Source of the DNA: Prevotella sp.
GTDB lineage: Bacteria > Bacteroidota > Bacteroidia > Bacteroidales > Muribaculaceae
Assembly (NCBI GenBank): GCA_023662865.1
Contig: JAMPIK010000001.1
Coordinates: 37,793 to 101,792 of the forward strand
Reading direction: 5' to 3'
Length of the DNA stretch: 64,000 nt
The notes under the pieces were generated by a model. That model searched no databases and had not been told where the DNA came from. It saw only the letters and a program-made list of their open reading frames with translations. Below, piece after piece: positions 27,476 through 36,139 of this stretch. Position 1 is the first letter of the stretch; the number at the start of each line of letters is the position of its first letter. Made by a program: the position numbers and the translations under genes.

Positions 27476-28875
27476 ATATTGAAAACCGTAACCTTTGGAT
27501 ATTAACAGAAGAACGTCCTAAGAAAGAAGTTCTTCAGATGATTTTTGAGTATTTTGCAAAAGATCATAAATGTGGCTTCTTCGGTCATGAAATACAAATA
27601 ATACCCATTCTTGATAAAAATAAATGTTTTGATTTTACGTATGAAGTTATTGGATTTAAATGTGCAAAAGTAAACAGAGTTTTTATTAAAACTGTTTCAG
27701 GAGTATCAAGTTTTATTGACTTTTTGGTATTTTATCAAGAGGGATGTCCTCAAGAAGGCGCTGAACCTCTTTATGCAATTGAAGAGACAAAAACTGATGA
27801 CCGGGAGAGCCGTAATACAGGTGTGTACCAGCGTTGTTCCAAATTCGTGTATCTACGGTATTTTTATCCCAAAACAAGGATGATAATGCTATACGCTTTG
27901 CAAGTACCTCAAAAGGAAAATCCGACAGAAACTTATATTTATGGTACTCGCTTACTCTTGACTTTCGGTGTCACGATACTTGGCAAAAGACTTGACTCAC
28001 AGATTTTCATTCCCTTTACTTCAATAGATGATGTTATCAATGCCAAGAACTGTATGCAAAGGCCAAGGGCTGCCTCAAACATTCCTGTTTTGATAACCAA
28101 GAAACAAAATGTTATTGAAATTTCCGGCAGACTTGTAAAGGACAACCGTTTAGCACATGACCCTAATATAGGTGCATTAAGTATGATATCTGCTTGCTTT
28201 AGAAAATTAGGTTGGCAGGGTTCGATTGTTATAACTCGTCATGGTCTGTTACAGAAATATGTGGGCATTCGCAATAAATTTGTTCAAATAGCAAATAAAC
28301 TCAACATAAGTTTGCAAGGGTTGAAAGTTCCCGAGGCGTTGTTGCCTAAAATGTATTGGCATTATGAGCGACTTGGTGAGAAACTGGGTACAATCTTTAT
28401 TCATATTGTTGTGGATAGTTTCACGGATAGTTATGCTGTCTTTGAAAATCATGCCGGCTGCGAAAAAAGCTACTTTCAAACTGCTTCAGGAGAGTATTTA
28501 CCACTTGTTAAATACTATGATAAGGAGGCTTATAAGGCCGGTGATAAAGACAAAATTGTTTATATTCCAGACCTTGTACTCCTTGATATTAAAGAAACCG
28601 AAGTAATTACAATTGAGGGTAAAAAGTATAGAGAGCGCAGGAATGGAATTAAAGAGCTTGACAACTATGATGCTTTTGATGAACTATACCTTAAGAAATT
28701 TTATCCAAAGTATAGGATTGTCAGAACGGTAGTACTTTACGGTTCAAATACAGACCAAATTTATGATGTGGAAATCGGTTTCTTATTAAATGAGAAAGGT
28801 AAAATGATTTTAGGAATCAGAGCTCCGAAACTTTTCACGCGTGCTATTAAAAATTTACTTGATTATTGGAATTAA
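27472..28875 (+). CDS. Predicted type II restriction endonuclease, PD-(D/E)xK fold
   Basis: A 467-residue protein that I assign as the restriction subunit by context and a candidate active site. Asp83 in SSFIDFLVFYQ is followed 21 residues later by E105-T-K107 in LYAIEETKTDD, fitting the D...(D/E)xK pattern; RNTGVYQRCSKFVYLRYF follows. The C-terminal half (about 210-467) has no motif I recognise and may hold target recognition. It is translationally coupled to the two methylases. No exact relative or recognition site can be named from the sequence. A modification-dependent nuclease is less likely, given the two partner methylases. Confidence 0.75.
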   Translation: MNIENRNLWILTEERPKKEVLQMIFEYFAKDHKCGFFGHEIQIIPILDKNKCFDFTYEVIGFKCAKVNRVFIKTVSGVSSFIDFLVFYQEGCPQEGAEPLYAIEETKTDDRESRNTGVYQRCSKFVYLRYFYPKTRMIMLYALQVPQKENPTETYIYGTRLLLTFGVTILGKRLDSQIFIPFTSIDDVINAKNCMQRPRAASNIPVLITKKQNVIEISGRLVKDNRLAHDPNIGALSMISACFRKLGWQGSIVITRHGLLQKYVGIRNKFVQIANKLNISLQGLKVPEALLPKMYWHYERLGEKLGTIFIHIVVDSFTDSYAVFENHAGCEKSYFQTASGEYLPLVKYYDKEAYKAGDKDKIVYIPDLVLLDIKETEVITIEGKKYRERRNGIKELDNYDAFDELYLKKFYPKYRIVRTVVLYGSNTDQIYDVEIGFLLNEKGKMILGIRAPKLFTRAIKNLLDYWN

Positions 28876-28882
28876 TTAGAGG

Positions 28883-28914
28883 TTTAGAGCTTGTTTGCAT
28901 TGACAGTAATTTTG
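28883..28914 (+). promoter_or_regulatory. Candidate umuC promoter
   Basis: TTTA (28883-28886), 20 bases, TAATTTTG (28907-28914). The -7 box ends 4 bases before the GTG start at 28919, so the transcript would begin at or within a few bases of the start codon. The -33 element is one base off consensus. Confidence 0.45.
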
Positions 28915-28918
28915 TGGG

Positions 28919-30202
28919 GTGTTTGCTCTGATTGATTGTAATAACTTCTTTGTATCGTGCGAGCGAGTACGCTACCCTCACCTTGAGGGCAGGCCGGTGA
29001 TTGTGCTTTCTAACAATGACGGTTGTGCTGTGGCTATGTCCAATGAGGCTAAAGCACTCGGCATAAAACGTGGTGATCCGCTGTTTAAAATAAAAGATAT
29101 TGTAAATCGAAACAAGGTGGCTACTCTCTCCGGCGACCATCGGTTTTATTCCGCGGTATCGCAGCAGGTTATGGACTCCTTGGCGGAGTTGGACCTCGGG
29201 CTTGAGGTATATTCCGTAGACGAGGCTTTCCTGCATATCCCATCAGAGTTGGGCAGTCCGCAAGAGTTCGGACAATATGTGGTGCAAAAGGTGAGGCAAG
29301 ACACCGGTATCCCGGTAAGCGTGGGGATAGCTCCAACGCGCACACTGGCCAAGGTTGCCGCGCGATTTGCAAAAAAATATCCGGGCTACAAAGGCTGCGC
29401 CATTATAGACAACGAAGAGCGCAGACTTAAAGCTCTGCAGCTAACTGATGTGGCGGACGTGTGGGGTATAGGCCGGCGCCAAGCACCCAAGCTGCGCGGC
29501 CTCGGAGTGATAAACGCTCTTGATTTTGCGCAAATGGAGCGTTCGAACATCAAGGCACTGTTTTCCGTCACCGGCGAGAGGACGTGGCGCGAACTCAACG
29601 GCGAACCGTGTATTGAATACACCAAGGAAGAAACGGCCAAAAGCATTATGGCCTCACGCTCTTTCGAGAGAGACATTTATTCATTGGCGGAGTTGGAGCA
29701 GGCCGTCTGCGCGTTTGCCACAATCATCGGTAAGAAATTACGCCGACAGGGAGGGTATGCCGCGCAATTGGGCGTGTTTTTAGCTACCAACCGTTTCCAT
29801 ACCGGCCAGCCGCAATATTCGCGTATGGAAGTGTGTCAACTGCCGGTAGCCACAGACTATACCCCCGACCTTGTCGCAGCGGCGCGGCAAGTACTTCGGC
29901 AAGTGTTCAGGCGTGGCTATGGATATAAACGTGCCGGGGTGTCAGTGCCCAAAGTAATTCCGGCAGAGGCTGTTCAGCGCGGTTTGTTTGATGACCCGGA
30001 GATTGAGAAGCGGCATAAGCGGCTGATGCAGGTTGCCGACACATTGGCCAATTCCAATCCCGGTGCGCCACCGATACGCATTGCCGCCTTGGGATCCGGG
30101 TTAGGCCCGATGCTCCGCGATGGTGCAGAAGACTCGGAAGCGGCCACCAACCCGGATATTCTTCCGCATGTCGGCGACCGCTCCCTCCCTTTCGGTTTTT
30201 GA
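28919..30202 (+). CDS. umuC: Y-family DNA polymerase V catalytic subunit UmuC
   Basis: A 427-residue error-prone translesion polymerase. The Y-family signature [17 protein letters not shown] opens the protein, followed by [19 protein letters not shown], the catalytic [10 protein letters not shown] and [19 protein letters not shown]; the helix-hairpin-helix ([18 protein letters not shown]) and little-finger regions complete it. UmuC works with processed UmuD at stalled forks. No umuD lies beside it: the immediate upstream gene is the restriction nuclease (43-base gap). The start is GTG 28919, matching the family N-terminus. The stop is 5 bases from the convergent fbp stop. Confidence 0.95.
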   Translation: MFALIDCNNFFVSCERVRYPHLEGRPVIVLSNNDGCAVAMSNEAKALGIKRGDPLFKIKDIVNRNKVATLSGDHRFYSAVSQQVMDSLAELDLGLEVYSVDEAFLHIPSELGSPQEFGQYVVQKVRQDTGIPVSVGIAPTRTLAKVAARFAKKYPGYKGCAIIDNEERRLKALQLTDVADVWGIGRRQAPKLRGLGVINALDFAQMERSNIKALFSVTGERTWRELNGEPCIEYTKEETAKSIMASRSFERDIYSLAELEQAVCAFATIIGKKLRRQGGYAAQLGVFLATNRFHTGQPQYSRMEVCQLPVATDYTPDLVAAARQVLRQVFRRGYGYKRAGVSVPKVIPAEAVQRGLFDDPEIEKRHKRLMQVADTLANSNPGAPPIRIAALGSGLGPMLRDGAEDSEAATNPDILPHVGDRSLPFGF

Positions 30203-30207
30203 CCCCC

Positions 30208-32196
30208 TTATTTCTGACCCTCGCGCACCAAGCCGCGGCGGTAGGCGTAGAGCAGATGGTGCAGGTCGCGAACCTGTGTCTGAAGGTCGCGTCCCATATC
30301 GGTGTCGCGCACTCTAAGGCGCGTACTTCCCCATTGAGAAAGCACCGTGTTGGAGATGATGTCGCGCCCCTCTTCAATAGCCTTTTGACGGCTCTCGAAC
30401 GGGTTGTGCTGAACCAACTGCAACCCCCTTGAATGGGATACGAGAGTGTATCCGGCAATACCCGTTTCCGGCTGATATGCCTTGGAGAAACCGCCGTCGA
30501 TTACCAGCAGTTTGCCGCCGGCTTTCACCGGCTTTTCTCCTTTGATAATTTTTACCGGCACATGGCCGTTGATGATATGCCCGGTTTCGGGATTAAGGCC
30601 AAACTCTTCGAGAATCATACGGCAGGTGTCTTCCGAGTCTGAAAGACGGTAATACCACCCCTTCACTTCCTTCTGCGGCTCTTTGTCTGAAAGCAGGTAG
30701 CGCTCAAATGTGGCCATTTGGCTCTTGTCAAAAGAGGGAGACTCCGGGCCGCACCACAGATACCACATATAGTCAACGCTGTATTTCTTCAGCGGATTTT
30801 CATCATCGCCTTTGCGGCAGGCATGTTGCACAAGGCGGTCCAGTCTGTCCAAAAGGGCTTTCCCTTTGAACGGCTCGCCGGCCACTACCACTGTCTTGAA
30901 TGTGCCGTCTTCGTTCAGGGGGATTGAGGCATGGAAGAGCAGGTTGTTGTTTCGTGCCAAATAGAATGAGCCGCGGTGCAGCATACAGCGGATATGGAGG
31001 CGGAGCTTCTCGCTGCCTACAAAACACTGATGCATATGGCGGATAATGCTCTGTTCGTCTTCTGTGAGCTCGTATGGATTAGTCGGGTCAATGGTGGGAA
31101 AGTCGGTGTCCTTCATTTCGTATTCCACACCGTCTATATTCACAGTTCCTTTTTCAAAGTCAATGAGATGCAGGCGGTTGCGGTCGTCCATGCCATACTC
31201 CGGATTGCGGGCTATGATTGCCGCTTCAAGCTTCCATTGCATCACGGAGATTGCCTTGTGCATTTGCGAGATGATGCGCAGCTCCTTGTTGGTATAATAT
31301 TTGCTGACAAATTTAATTTTCGGGTTGAAGACCTCAAGTGGGGTGTCGGCATATGTCTCCATTGCGAAGGTGGCAAGGGGGAGCAAATTTATGCCGTAGC
31401 CCTCTTCGAGAGTGTCGAGGTTGGCATAACGCAGACTTATGCGCACTACATTGGCCATTGACGCCTCATTACCGGCGTATGCACCCATCCACAGCAAATC
31501 GTGGTTACCCCACTGTATATCAACATTGTGGTAGTTGCAGAGGGTATCCATGATGATATGAGCACCGGGGCCGCGGTCGTAAATATCGCCTACTATGTGT
31601 AGCGAATCAATGGCGAGACGCTGAATGAGATGGCTCAATTCCACGATAAAGGCTTCGGCTCTTTGAGTGGAAATTATTGTGTGGATAATCTGGGCGAAGT
31701 AGGCACTCTTGTTTGGGTCAGCCTCCGTTTCATGCAGAAGTTCCTGAATTATATAAGAAAAATCTTTCGGAAGGGCTTTGTTTACTTTGGATCGGGTGTA
31801 CTTGGAAGAAATGTTCTGACACACTTTCACCAGGCGGTTGAGGGTAATCTGATACCACTCGTCCATATTTTTCTCTTGGCGGGTCACCAGTTTGAGTTTC
31901 TCTTGAGGATAGTAAATCAGAGTACACAGCTCCTGTCGGTCTTCTTCACGCATTGAAGTGCCGAAAATTTCGTCTACTTTGCGGCGAATTGTTCCGGAGG
32001 CATTTTTAAGCACATGCCGAAAAGCCTGATCTTCGCCGTGTATGTCAGTGAGGAAGTGTTCCGTGCCTTTGGGCAGGTTCAATATGGCTTCAAGATTGAT
32101 AATCTCGGTGCTTGCAGCAGCTATAGTAGGAAAAGACTTACTCAGCAATTGCAGATAATGCAAGTCAAGATCCTCGGGGGTAATGTTTAAACTCAT
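30208..32196 (-). CDS. fbp: Fructose-1,6-bisphosphatase, class III
   Basis: Gluconeogenic phosphatase converting fructose 1,6-bisphosphate to fructose 6-phosphate. The 662-residue length and the calcineurin-like metal motifs FLTDIHGEDQAF, VGDIYDRGPGAHI and QWGNHDLLWMGAYAGNEA place it in the class III (Bacillus Fbp) family, which is common in Bacteroidetes. The late block INGHVPVKIIKGEKPVKAGG is also typical. It is cytosolic. It converges on umuC with only 5 bases between stops and no hairpin between them. Upstream (32197-32309) is AT-rich without a clear minus-strand promoter. Confidence 0.95.
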   Translation of the reverse strand: MSLNITPEDLDLHYLQLLSKSFPTIAAASTEIINLEAILNLPKGTEHFLTDIHGEDQAFRHVLKNASGTIRRKVDEIFGTSMREEDRQELCTLIYYPQEKLKLVTRQEKNMDEWYQITLNRLVKVCQNISSKYTRSKVNKALPKDFSYIIQELLHETEADPNKSAYFAQIIHTIISTQRAEAFIVELSHLIQRLAIDSLHIVGDIYDRGPGAHIIMDTLCNYHNVDIQWGNHDLLWMGAYAGNEASMANVVRISLRYANLDTLEEGYGINLLPLATFAMETYADTPLEVFNPKIKFVSKYYTNKELRIISQMHKAISVMQWKLEAAIIARNPEYGMDDRNRLHLIDFEKGTVNIDGVEYEMKDTDFPTIDPTNPYELTEDEQSIIRHMHQCFVGSEKLRLHIRCMLHRGSFYLARNNNLLFHASIPLNEDGTFKTVVVAGEPFKGKALLDRLDRLVQHACRKGDDENPLKKYSVDYMWYLWCGPESPSFDKSQMATFERYLLSDKEPQKEVKGWYYRLSDSEDTCRMILEEFGLNPETGHIINGHVPVKIIKGEKPVKAGGKLLVIDGGFSKAYQPETGIAGYTLVSHSRGLQLVQHNPFESRQKAIEEGRDIISNTVLSQWGSTRLRVRDTDMGRDLQTQVRDLHHLLYAYRRGLVREGQK

Positions 32197-32309
32197 GGTG
32201 TGTTAGATGGTGGTTAGATGTCGCAAAAGTACAACAACTCCATAACATTTCCAAATATTTCCGACAAAATATTTTTGGGCATAATGTGGCCTCAATTGAA
32301 TTTTTTTAG

Positions 32310-32317
32310 TACATTTG
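32310..32317 (+). promoter_or_regulatory. -7 box of the etf operon
   Basis: TACATTTG fits TAnnTTTG; the -33 region is weak (TGTG at the expected place). Initiation near 32321-32324 gives a leader of about 120 bases. Confidence 0.55.
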
Positions 32318-32327
32318 CAAAAATTTT

Positions 32328-32397
32328 GTGTCTATACGGTAGCTTTTCGGCTTGCACGCTCCGCTTTGGTTAGTGCAGTTAAAAGCTGACAAGACAC
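32328..32397 (+). promoter_or_regulatory. Structured 5' leader of etfBA-acyl-CoA dehydrogenase operon
   Basis: Three nested pairings lie in the leader: GTGTCT (32328-32333) with AGACAC (32392-32397), AGCTTTT (32341-32347) with AAAAGCT (32381-32387), and TGCAC (32353-32357) with GTGCA (32373-32377). Together they give a 70-base stem-and-internal-loop structure starting almost at the predicted transcript 5' end. I recognise no known riboswitch consensus. It could be a regulatory RNA or simply a stabilising hairpin. Confidence 0.45.
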
Positions 32398-32442
32398 CTT
32401 AGGCTGATATATAATGAATTAAAACTTAACCCATTATAAGAC

Positions 32443-33312
32443 ATGAGCTTTAACATTATCGTGCTCGCCAAGCAGGTGCCGGACACCCGCAATGTGGGCA
32501 AAGATGCGATGAAGGAAGACGGCACAATCAACCGCGCCGCTCTCCCCGCAATCTTCAATCCTGAAGACCTCAATGCTCTGGAACAGGCCCTTAAGCTAAA
32601 GGACATGTATCCTGGTACAAAAGTTACACTTCTGACCATGGGCCCTCCGCGTGCGGCAGAAATAATCCGTGAAGGATTGTATCGCGGTGCCGACGGCGGC
32701 GTTGTCCTCTCCGACCGCGCTTTCGCCGGTGCCGACACCCTTGCCACTTCCTACGCCTTGGCTACCGCCGCTAAAAAAATCGGTGACTTTGACATTATAA
32801 TAGGCGGACGCCAAGCTATTGACGGCGACACCGCTCAGGTAGGTCCGCAGATTGCCGAGAAGTTGAACCTCCCTCAGGTGACCTATGCGGAAGATATCGT
32901 AAATCTTGACGGACGTAAAGCTACTGTGACACGCCGCATCGAGAGCGGTGTGGAGACAGTTACCTGTCCCCTGCCGCTGGTTGTAACCGTAAACGGTTCC
33001 GCAGCCCCCTGCCGTCCGCGTAATGCCAAAGCGCTGATGAAATACAAACGCGCCGCCTCCATGACCGAGGTAGCCGGCGACGAAGAAAAGAAGGCATATC
33101 TGGAGGCTCACCCCTATCTGCAAGTGCAGGAATGGAATGCCGCATATGTAGATGCCGACCTCAATCAATGCGGCCTTGCCGGCTCGCCCACCAAGGTGAA
33201 AGCCATTGAGAATGTAGTGTTTACAGCCAAAGACGCTCGCAACGTTGAGAATAACGAAGAGGAGCTCGAAGGCCTTATAAAAGAACTTATCGCCAACCAT
33301 ACAATAGGATAA
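32443..33312 (+). CDS. etfB: Electron transfer flavoprotein subunit beta (FixA family)
   Basis: A 289-residue beta subunit of the FAD/AMP-containing ETF heterodimer that takes electrons from acyl-CoA dehydrogenases. Visible blocks are IIVLAKQVPDT at the start, FNPEDLNALEQALKLKD, VTLLTMGPPRAAEIIREGL, GADTLATSYALA and IIGGRQAIDGDTAQVGPQIAE. It is followed 4 bases later by etfA and then an acyl-CoA dehydrogenase, so the redox partners are co-expressed. Whether the complex simply passes electrons or bifurcates them (as in Bcd-EtfAB) cannot be told here. Confidence 0.95.
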   Translation: MSFNIIVLAKQVPDTRNVGKDAMKEDGTINRAALPAIFNPEDLNALEQALKLKDMYPGTKVTLLTMGPPRAAEIIREGLYRGADGGVVLSDRAFAGADTLATSYALATAAKKIGDFDIIIGGRQAIDGDTAQVGPQIAEKLNLPQVTYAEDIVNLDGRKATVTRRIESGVETVTCPLPLVVTVNGSAAPCRPRNAKALMKYKRAASMTEVAGDEEKKAYLEAHPYLQVQEWNAAYVDADLNQCGLAGSPTKVKAIENVVFTAKDARNVENNEEELEGLIKELIANHTIG

Positions 33313-33316
33313 TCCC

Positions 33317-34345
33317 ATGTCAGACCAGAATAACCTTATCGTATATCTTGAATACGAAGACGGCAAAATTGCCGATGTCAGCCTTGAACTTCTTACCAAG
33401 GGTCGCAGCCTGGCCACTCGTCTGGGATGCAAACTGGAAGCCGTTGTAGCCGGTGACAAGCTCGAAGGTATTGAGAGCCAAGTGTTTCCTTACGGAGTAG
33501 ACCGCCTGTACAAAGTGCAAGACGATCGCCTGTACCCCTACACCTCACTGCCTCACAGCTCAATCCTCATCAACCTTTTCAAAGAAATCAAGCCGCAGAT
33601 TGCCTTCATGGGCGCCACTTCAATAGGTCGCGACTTGGGTCCGCGTGTAAGCTCTTGCCTGCACTCCGGCCTCACCGCAGACTGCACCGCTCTTGAAATC
33701 GGTTCTCACACTGACCCCAAAACAAAGAAAGAGTACAACAACCTGCTTCTGCAAATCCGTCCGGCTTTCGGTGGCAACATCGTGGCTACCATCGTTAACC
33801 CCGAGTGTCGCCCGCAAATGGCAACAGTGCGTGAGGGTGTGATGAAGAAAGAGGTGTTCGATCCCGACTATAAAGGAGAAGTGATTGATTTGGACGCCTC
33901 CAAATACACCAACCCCGAAGACTTCGTGGTTGACATCATCGACCGCCATGTTGAGAAGAGCAAGGTAAACCTGAAAGGCTCACCCATTATTGTAGCCGGC
34001 GGCTATGGAGTAGGTTCGAAAGAGAACTTCGATATTCTGCAGCAGCTTGCCGACACACTCGGTGCTGAGGTTGGCGCAAGCCGTGCCGCCGTAGATGCCG
34101 GTTGGGTAGACCATGATCGTCAGATTGGCCAGACCGGTGTTACGGTACGTCCGAAGCTTTACATAGCCTGCGGTATTTCCGGCCAGATACAGCACATCGC
34201 CGGTATGCAGGACTCAAGCATCATCATTTCAATCAACAATGACCCCAACGCCCCAATCAACACAATTGCCGACTATGTGATTACCGGCAACTTCGAGGAC
34301 GTTGTGCCCAAGCTCATTAAATATTACAAGAAGAACTCCAAATAA
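33317..34345 (+). CDS. etfA: Electron transfer flavoprotein subunit alpha (FixB family)
   Basis: A 342-residue alpha subunit carrying the FAD domain. The C-terminal FAD-binding signature is intact: GYGVGSKENFDILQQLA, AEVGASRAAVDAGW, QIGQTGVTVRPKLYIACGIS and SSIIISINNDPNAPI. The N-terminal domain (about 1-200) pairs with EtfB. It lies 4 bases after etfB and 12 bases before the acyl-CoA dehydrogenase gene. Cytosolic. Confidence 0.95.
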   Translation: MSDQNNLIVYLEYEDGKIADVSLELLTKGRSLATRLGCKLEAVVAGDKLEGIESQVFPYGVDRLYKVQDDRLYPYTSLPHSSILINLFKEIKPQIAFMGATSIGRDLGPRVSSCLHSGLTADCTALEIGSHTDPKTKKEYNNLLLQIRPAFGGNIVATIVNPECRPQMATVREGVMKKEVFDPDYKGEVIDLDASKYTNPEDFVVDIIDRHVEKSKVNLKGSPIIVAGGYGVGSKENFDILQQLADTLGAEVGASRAAVDAGWVDHDRQIGQTGVTVRPKLYIACGISGQIQHIAGMQDSSIIISINNDPNAPINTIADYVITGNFEDVVPKLIKYYKKNSK

Positions 34346-34357
34346 TCCGACACTGCA

Positions 34358-36070
34358 ATGGCTAATTTCTATATAGACAACCCGTCGCTGAAGCACCACC
34401 TCACCCATCCCTTGATGGAGAAGATTGTAGCTCTCAAAGAGCGTGACTTCGCCGACGTAGACAAATTTGACTATGCACCGGCTGACTTTGCCGATGCCAT
34501 GGACTCTTACGACAAGGTATTGGAGATAGTAGGCGAAATATGCGGCGACATTATTGCCGAGAACGCCGAGGCCGTAGACCACGAAGGCGCCTCTTGCTCC
34601 GATGGTCGCGCCCACTACGCCGCCGCCACTCTTCCCAACCTTGACGCTACACGCAAAGCAGGACTCATGGGTATGGCTATGCCGCGCCGTCTGGGTGGTT
34701 TGAACTTCCCCGTAACTCCTTACATTATGGCCGCTGACATCGTGAGCCGAGCAGACGCCGGTTTCGAGAACCTCTGGGGGCTGCAAGACTGCGCCGAGAC
34801 TCTATACGAGTTCGCCTCCGAGGAACAAAAACAAAAATACATTCCTCGCGTGTGTGCCGGAGAGACAATGAGTATGGACCTCACCGAGCCGGACGCCGGT
34901 TCAGACCTCGGCTCTGTAATGCTCAAAGCCACTCAGAAAGAAGACGGCTCATGGGTACTCAACGGCGTGAAACGCTTCATTACCAACGGCGATGCCGATA
35001 TTCACTTGGTACTTGCTCGCTCCGAGGCCGGCACAAAAGATGCTCGCGGCCTTTCAATGTTTGTCTATGACAAACGCAACGGCGGTGTGAATGTACGTCG
35101 CATCGAGAACAAAATGGGTATCAAAGGCAGTCCCACTTGCGAACTTGTCTACAAAGACGCTCCGGCTGAACTTGTCGGCGACCGCAAAATGGGTCTTATT
35201 AAATATGTGATGGCTTTGATGAACGGCGCACGCCTCGGTATCGCCGCTCAAAGCGTTGGTATCAGCGAACAGGCATACCGCGAGGCTCTCGCTTATGCCA
35301 AAGACCGCAAACAGTTCGGCAAGGCAATTATAGAATTCCCGGCTGTGTATGACATCATCGCCACAATGAAAGGCAAGCTTGATGCTTCCCGTTCACTTCT
35401 TTACGAGTGCGCACGCTTCGTGGATATGTATAAGGTGTACGAAGACATTGCCAAAGAGCGCAAACTCACCAAAGAGGAGCGTACCGAAATGAAGTATTAC
35501 TCCAAACTGGCCGATGCGTTCACTCCCCTTGCCAAAGGCCTGGGCAGCGAGTTTGCCAACCGCAACGCCTACGATTGCATTCAGATACACGGCGGTTCCG
35601 GCTTTATGAAAGACTATGCTTGCGAGCGCATCTACCGCGATGCACGCATTACCTCTATATATGAGGGTACAACTCAGCTCCAAGTGGTGGCCGCAATCCG
35701 CCACGTCTTCACCGGTACTTACACTTCACGCCTTGAGGAATATGCCGCAATGGAATATGATGATCAAGACAGCAAGCTCTACAACACCCTGCTTGAAATG
35801 AACAAGGCTTACGCCGAGGCTGTGGCAAATGTGGGCGAAGGCCGCGAGAACGAGGGCTATGCCGACTTCATGGCACGTCGCCTCGTTGAAATGGCCGGCT
35901 TCACTATCATGGGCTGGCTCTTGCTCGGCGATGCAAAGCGCGGAGGCGAAGAGTTCCGCAAGAGCGCACACGTGTTCATTAATTGGGCACAAGCTGAAAT
36001 TATCCGCCACCTTGACTTTATCAACCGCTTTGAGCCGGCCGACATGGCCGCTTACAAACCGGCTGAATAA
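34358..36070 (+). CDS. Acyl-CoA dehydrogenase, long form with C-terminal extension
   Basis: A 570-residue flavoenzyme that introduces a 2,3 double bond into acyl-CoA, reducing ETF. The core (about 80-450) has MSMDLTEPDAGSDLGSV (flavin/substrate loop), GVKRFITNGDADIH, NGARLGIAAQSVG, AYAKDRKQFGKAI, FANRNAYDCIQIHGGSGFMK and RDARITSIYEGTTQLQ, where the EGT region supplies the usual catalytic Glu. The ~120-residue C-terminal extension (from about 450) matches the longer bacterial members; the short-chain class is about 380 residues. Substrate chain length is not clear. It is the third gene of the etf operon; a perfect 12-bp hairpin follows. Confidence 0.93.
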   Translation: MANFYIDNPSLKHHLTHPLMEKIVALKERDFADVDKFDYAPADFADAMDSYDKVLEIVGEICGDIIAENAEAVDHEGASCSDGRAHYAAATLPNLDATRKAGLMGMAMPRRLGGLNFPVTPYIMAADIVSRADAGFENLWGLQDCAETLYEFASEEQKQKYIPRVCAGETMSMDLTEPDAGSDLGSVMLKATQKEDGSWVLNGVKRFITNGDADIHLVLARSEAGTKDARGLSMFVYDKRNGGVNVRRIENKMGIKGSPTCELVYKDAPAELVGDRKMGLIKYVMALMNGARLGIAAQSVGISEQAYREALAYAKDRKQFGKAIIEFPAVYDIIATMKGKLDASRSLLYECARFVDMYKVYEDIAKERKLTKEERTEMKYYSKLADAFTPLAKGLGSEFANRNAYDCIQIHGGSGFMKDYACERIYRDARITSIYEGTTQLQVVAAIRHVFTGTYTSRLEEYAAMEYDDQDSKLYNTLLEMNKAYAEAVANVGEGRENEGYADFMARRLVEMAGFTIMGWLLLGDAKRGGEEFRKSAHVFINWAQAEIIRHLDFINRFEPADMAAYKPAE

Positions 36071-36086
36071 ATTGAAACTATAACAA

Positions 36087-36128
36087 AAGGCGTGTCAATC
36101 TTCTCTCAAAAGGATTTTGACACGCCTT
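36087..36128 (+). terminator. Perfect 12-bp hairpin between acyl-CoA dehydrogenase and TonB receptor
   Basis: AAGGCGTGTCAA (36087-36098) pairs with TTGACACGCCTT (36117-36128). Only a short AT stretch follows, and the next ATG is at 36140, 11 bases later. It may end the etf transcript, or sit in the leader of the receptor mRNA; no separate promoter is visible in the 69-base gap. Confidence 0.6.
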
Positions 36129-36139
36129 ATCCATAAACC

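Noticed and set aside
25485..28875. Interpretation as a BREX/DISARM or Gabija-type defence island
   Set aside because: Only two methylases and one nuclease are present; no ATPase, helicase or phosphatase genes of those systems lie beside them.
32596..33459. 287-codon minus-strand frame across etfB and etfA
   Set aside because: It crosses two established genes; composition and lack of motifs mark it as a shadow.
36071..36139. Cobalamin riboswitch expected before a BtuB-like receptor
   Set aside because: The gap is only 69 bases and is filled by a simple hairpin; a cobalamin riboswitch needs about 200 bases and its B12-box.
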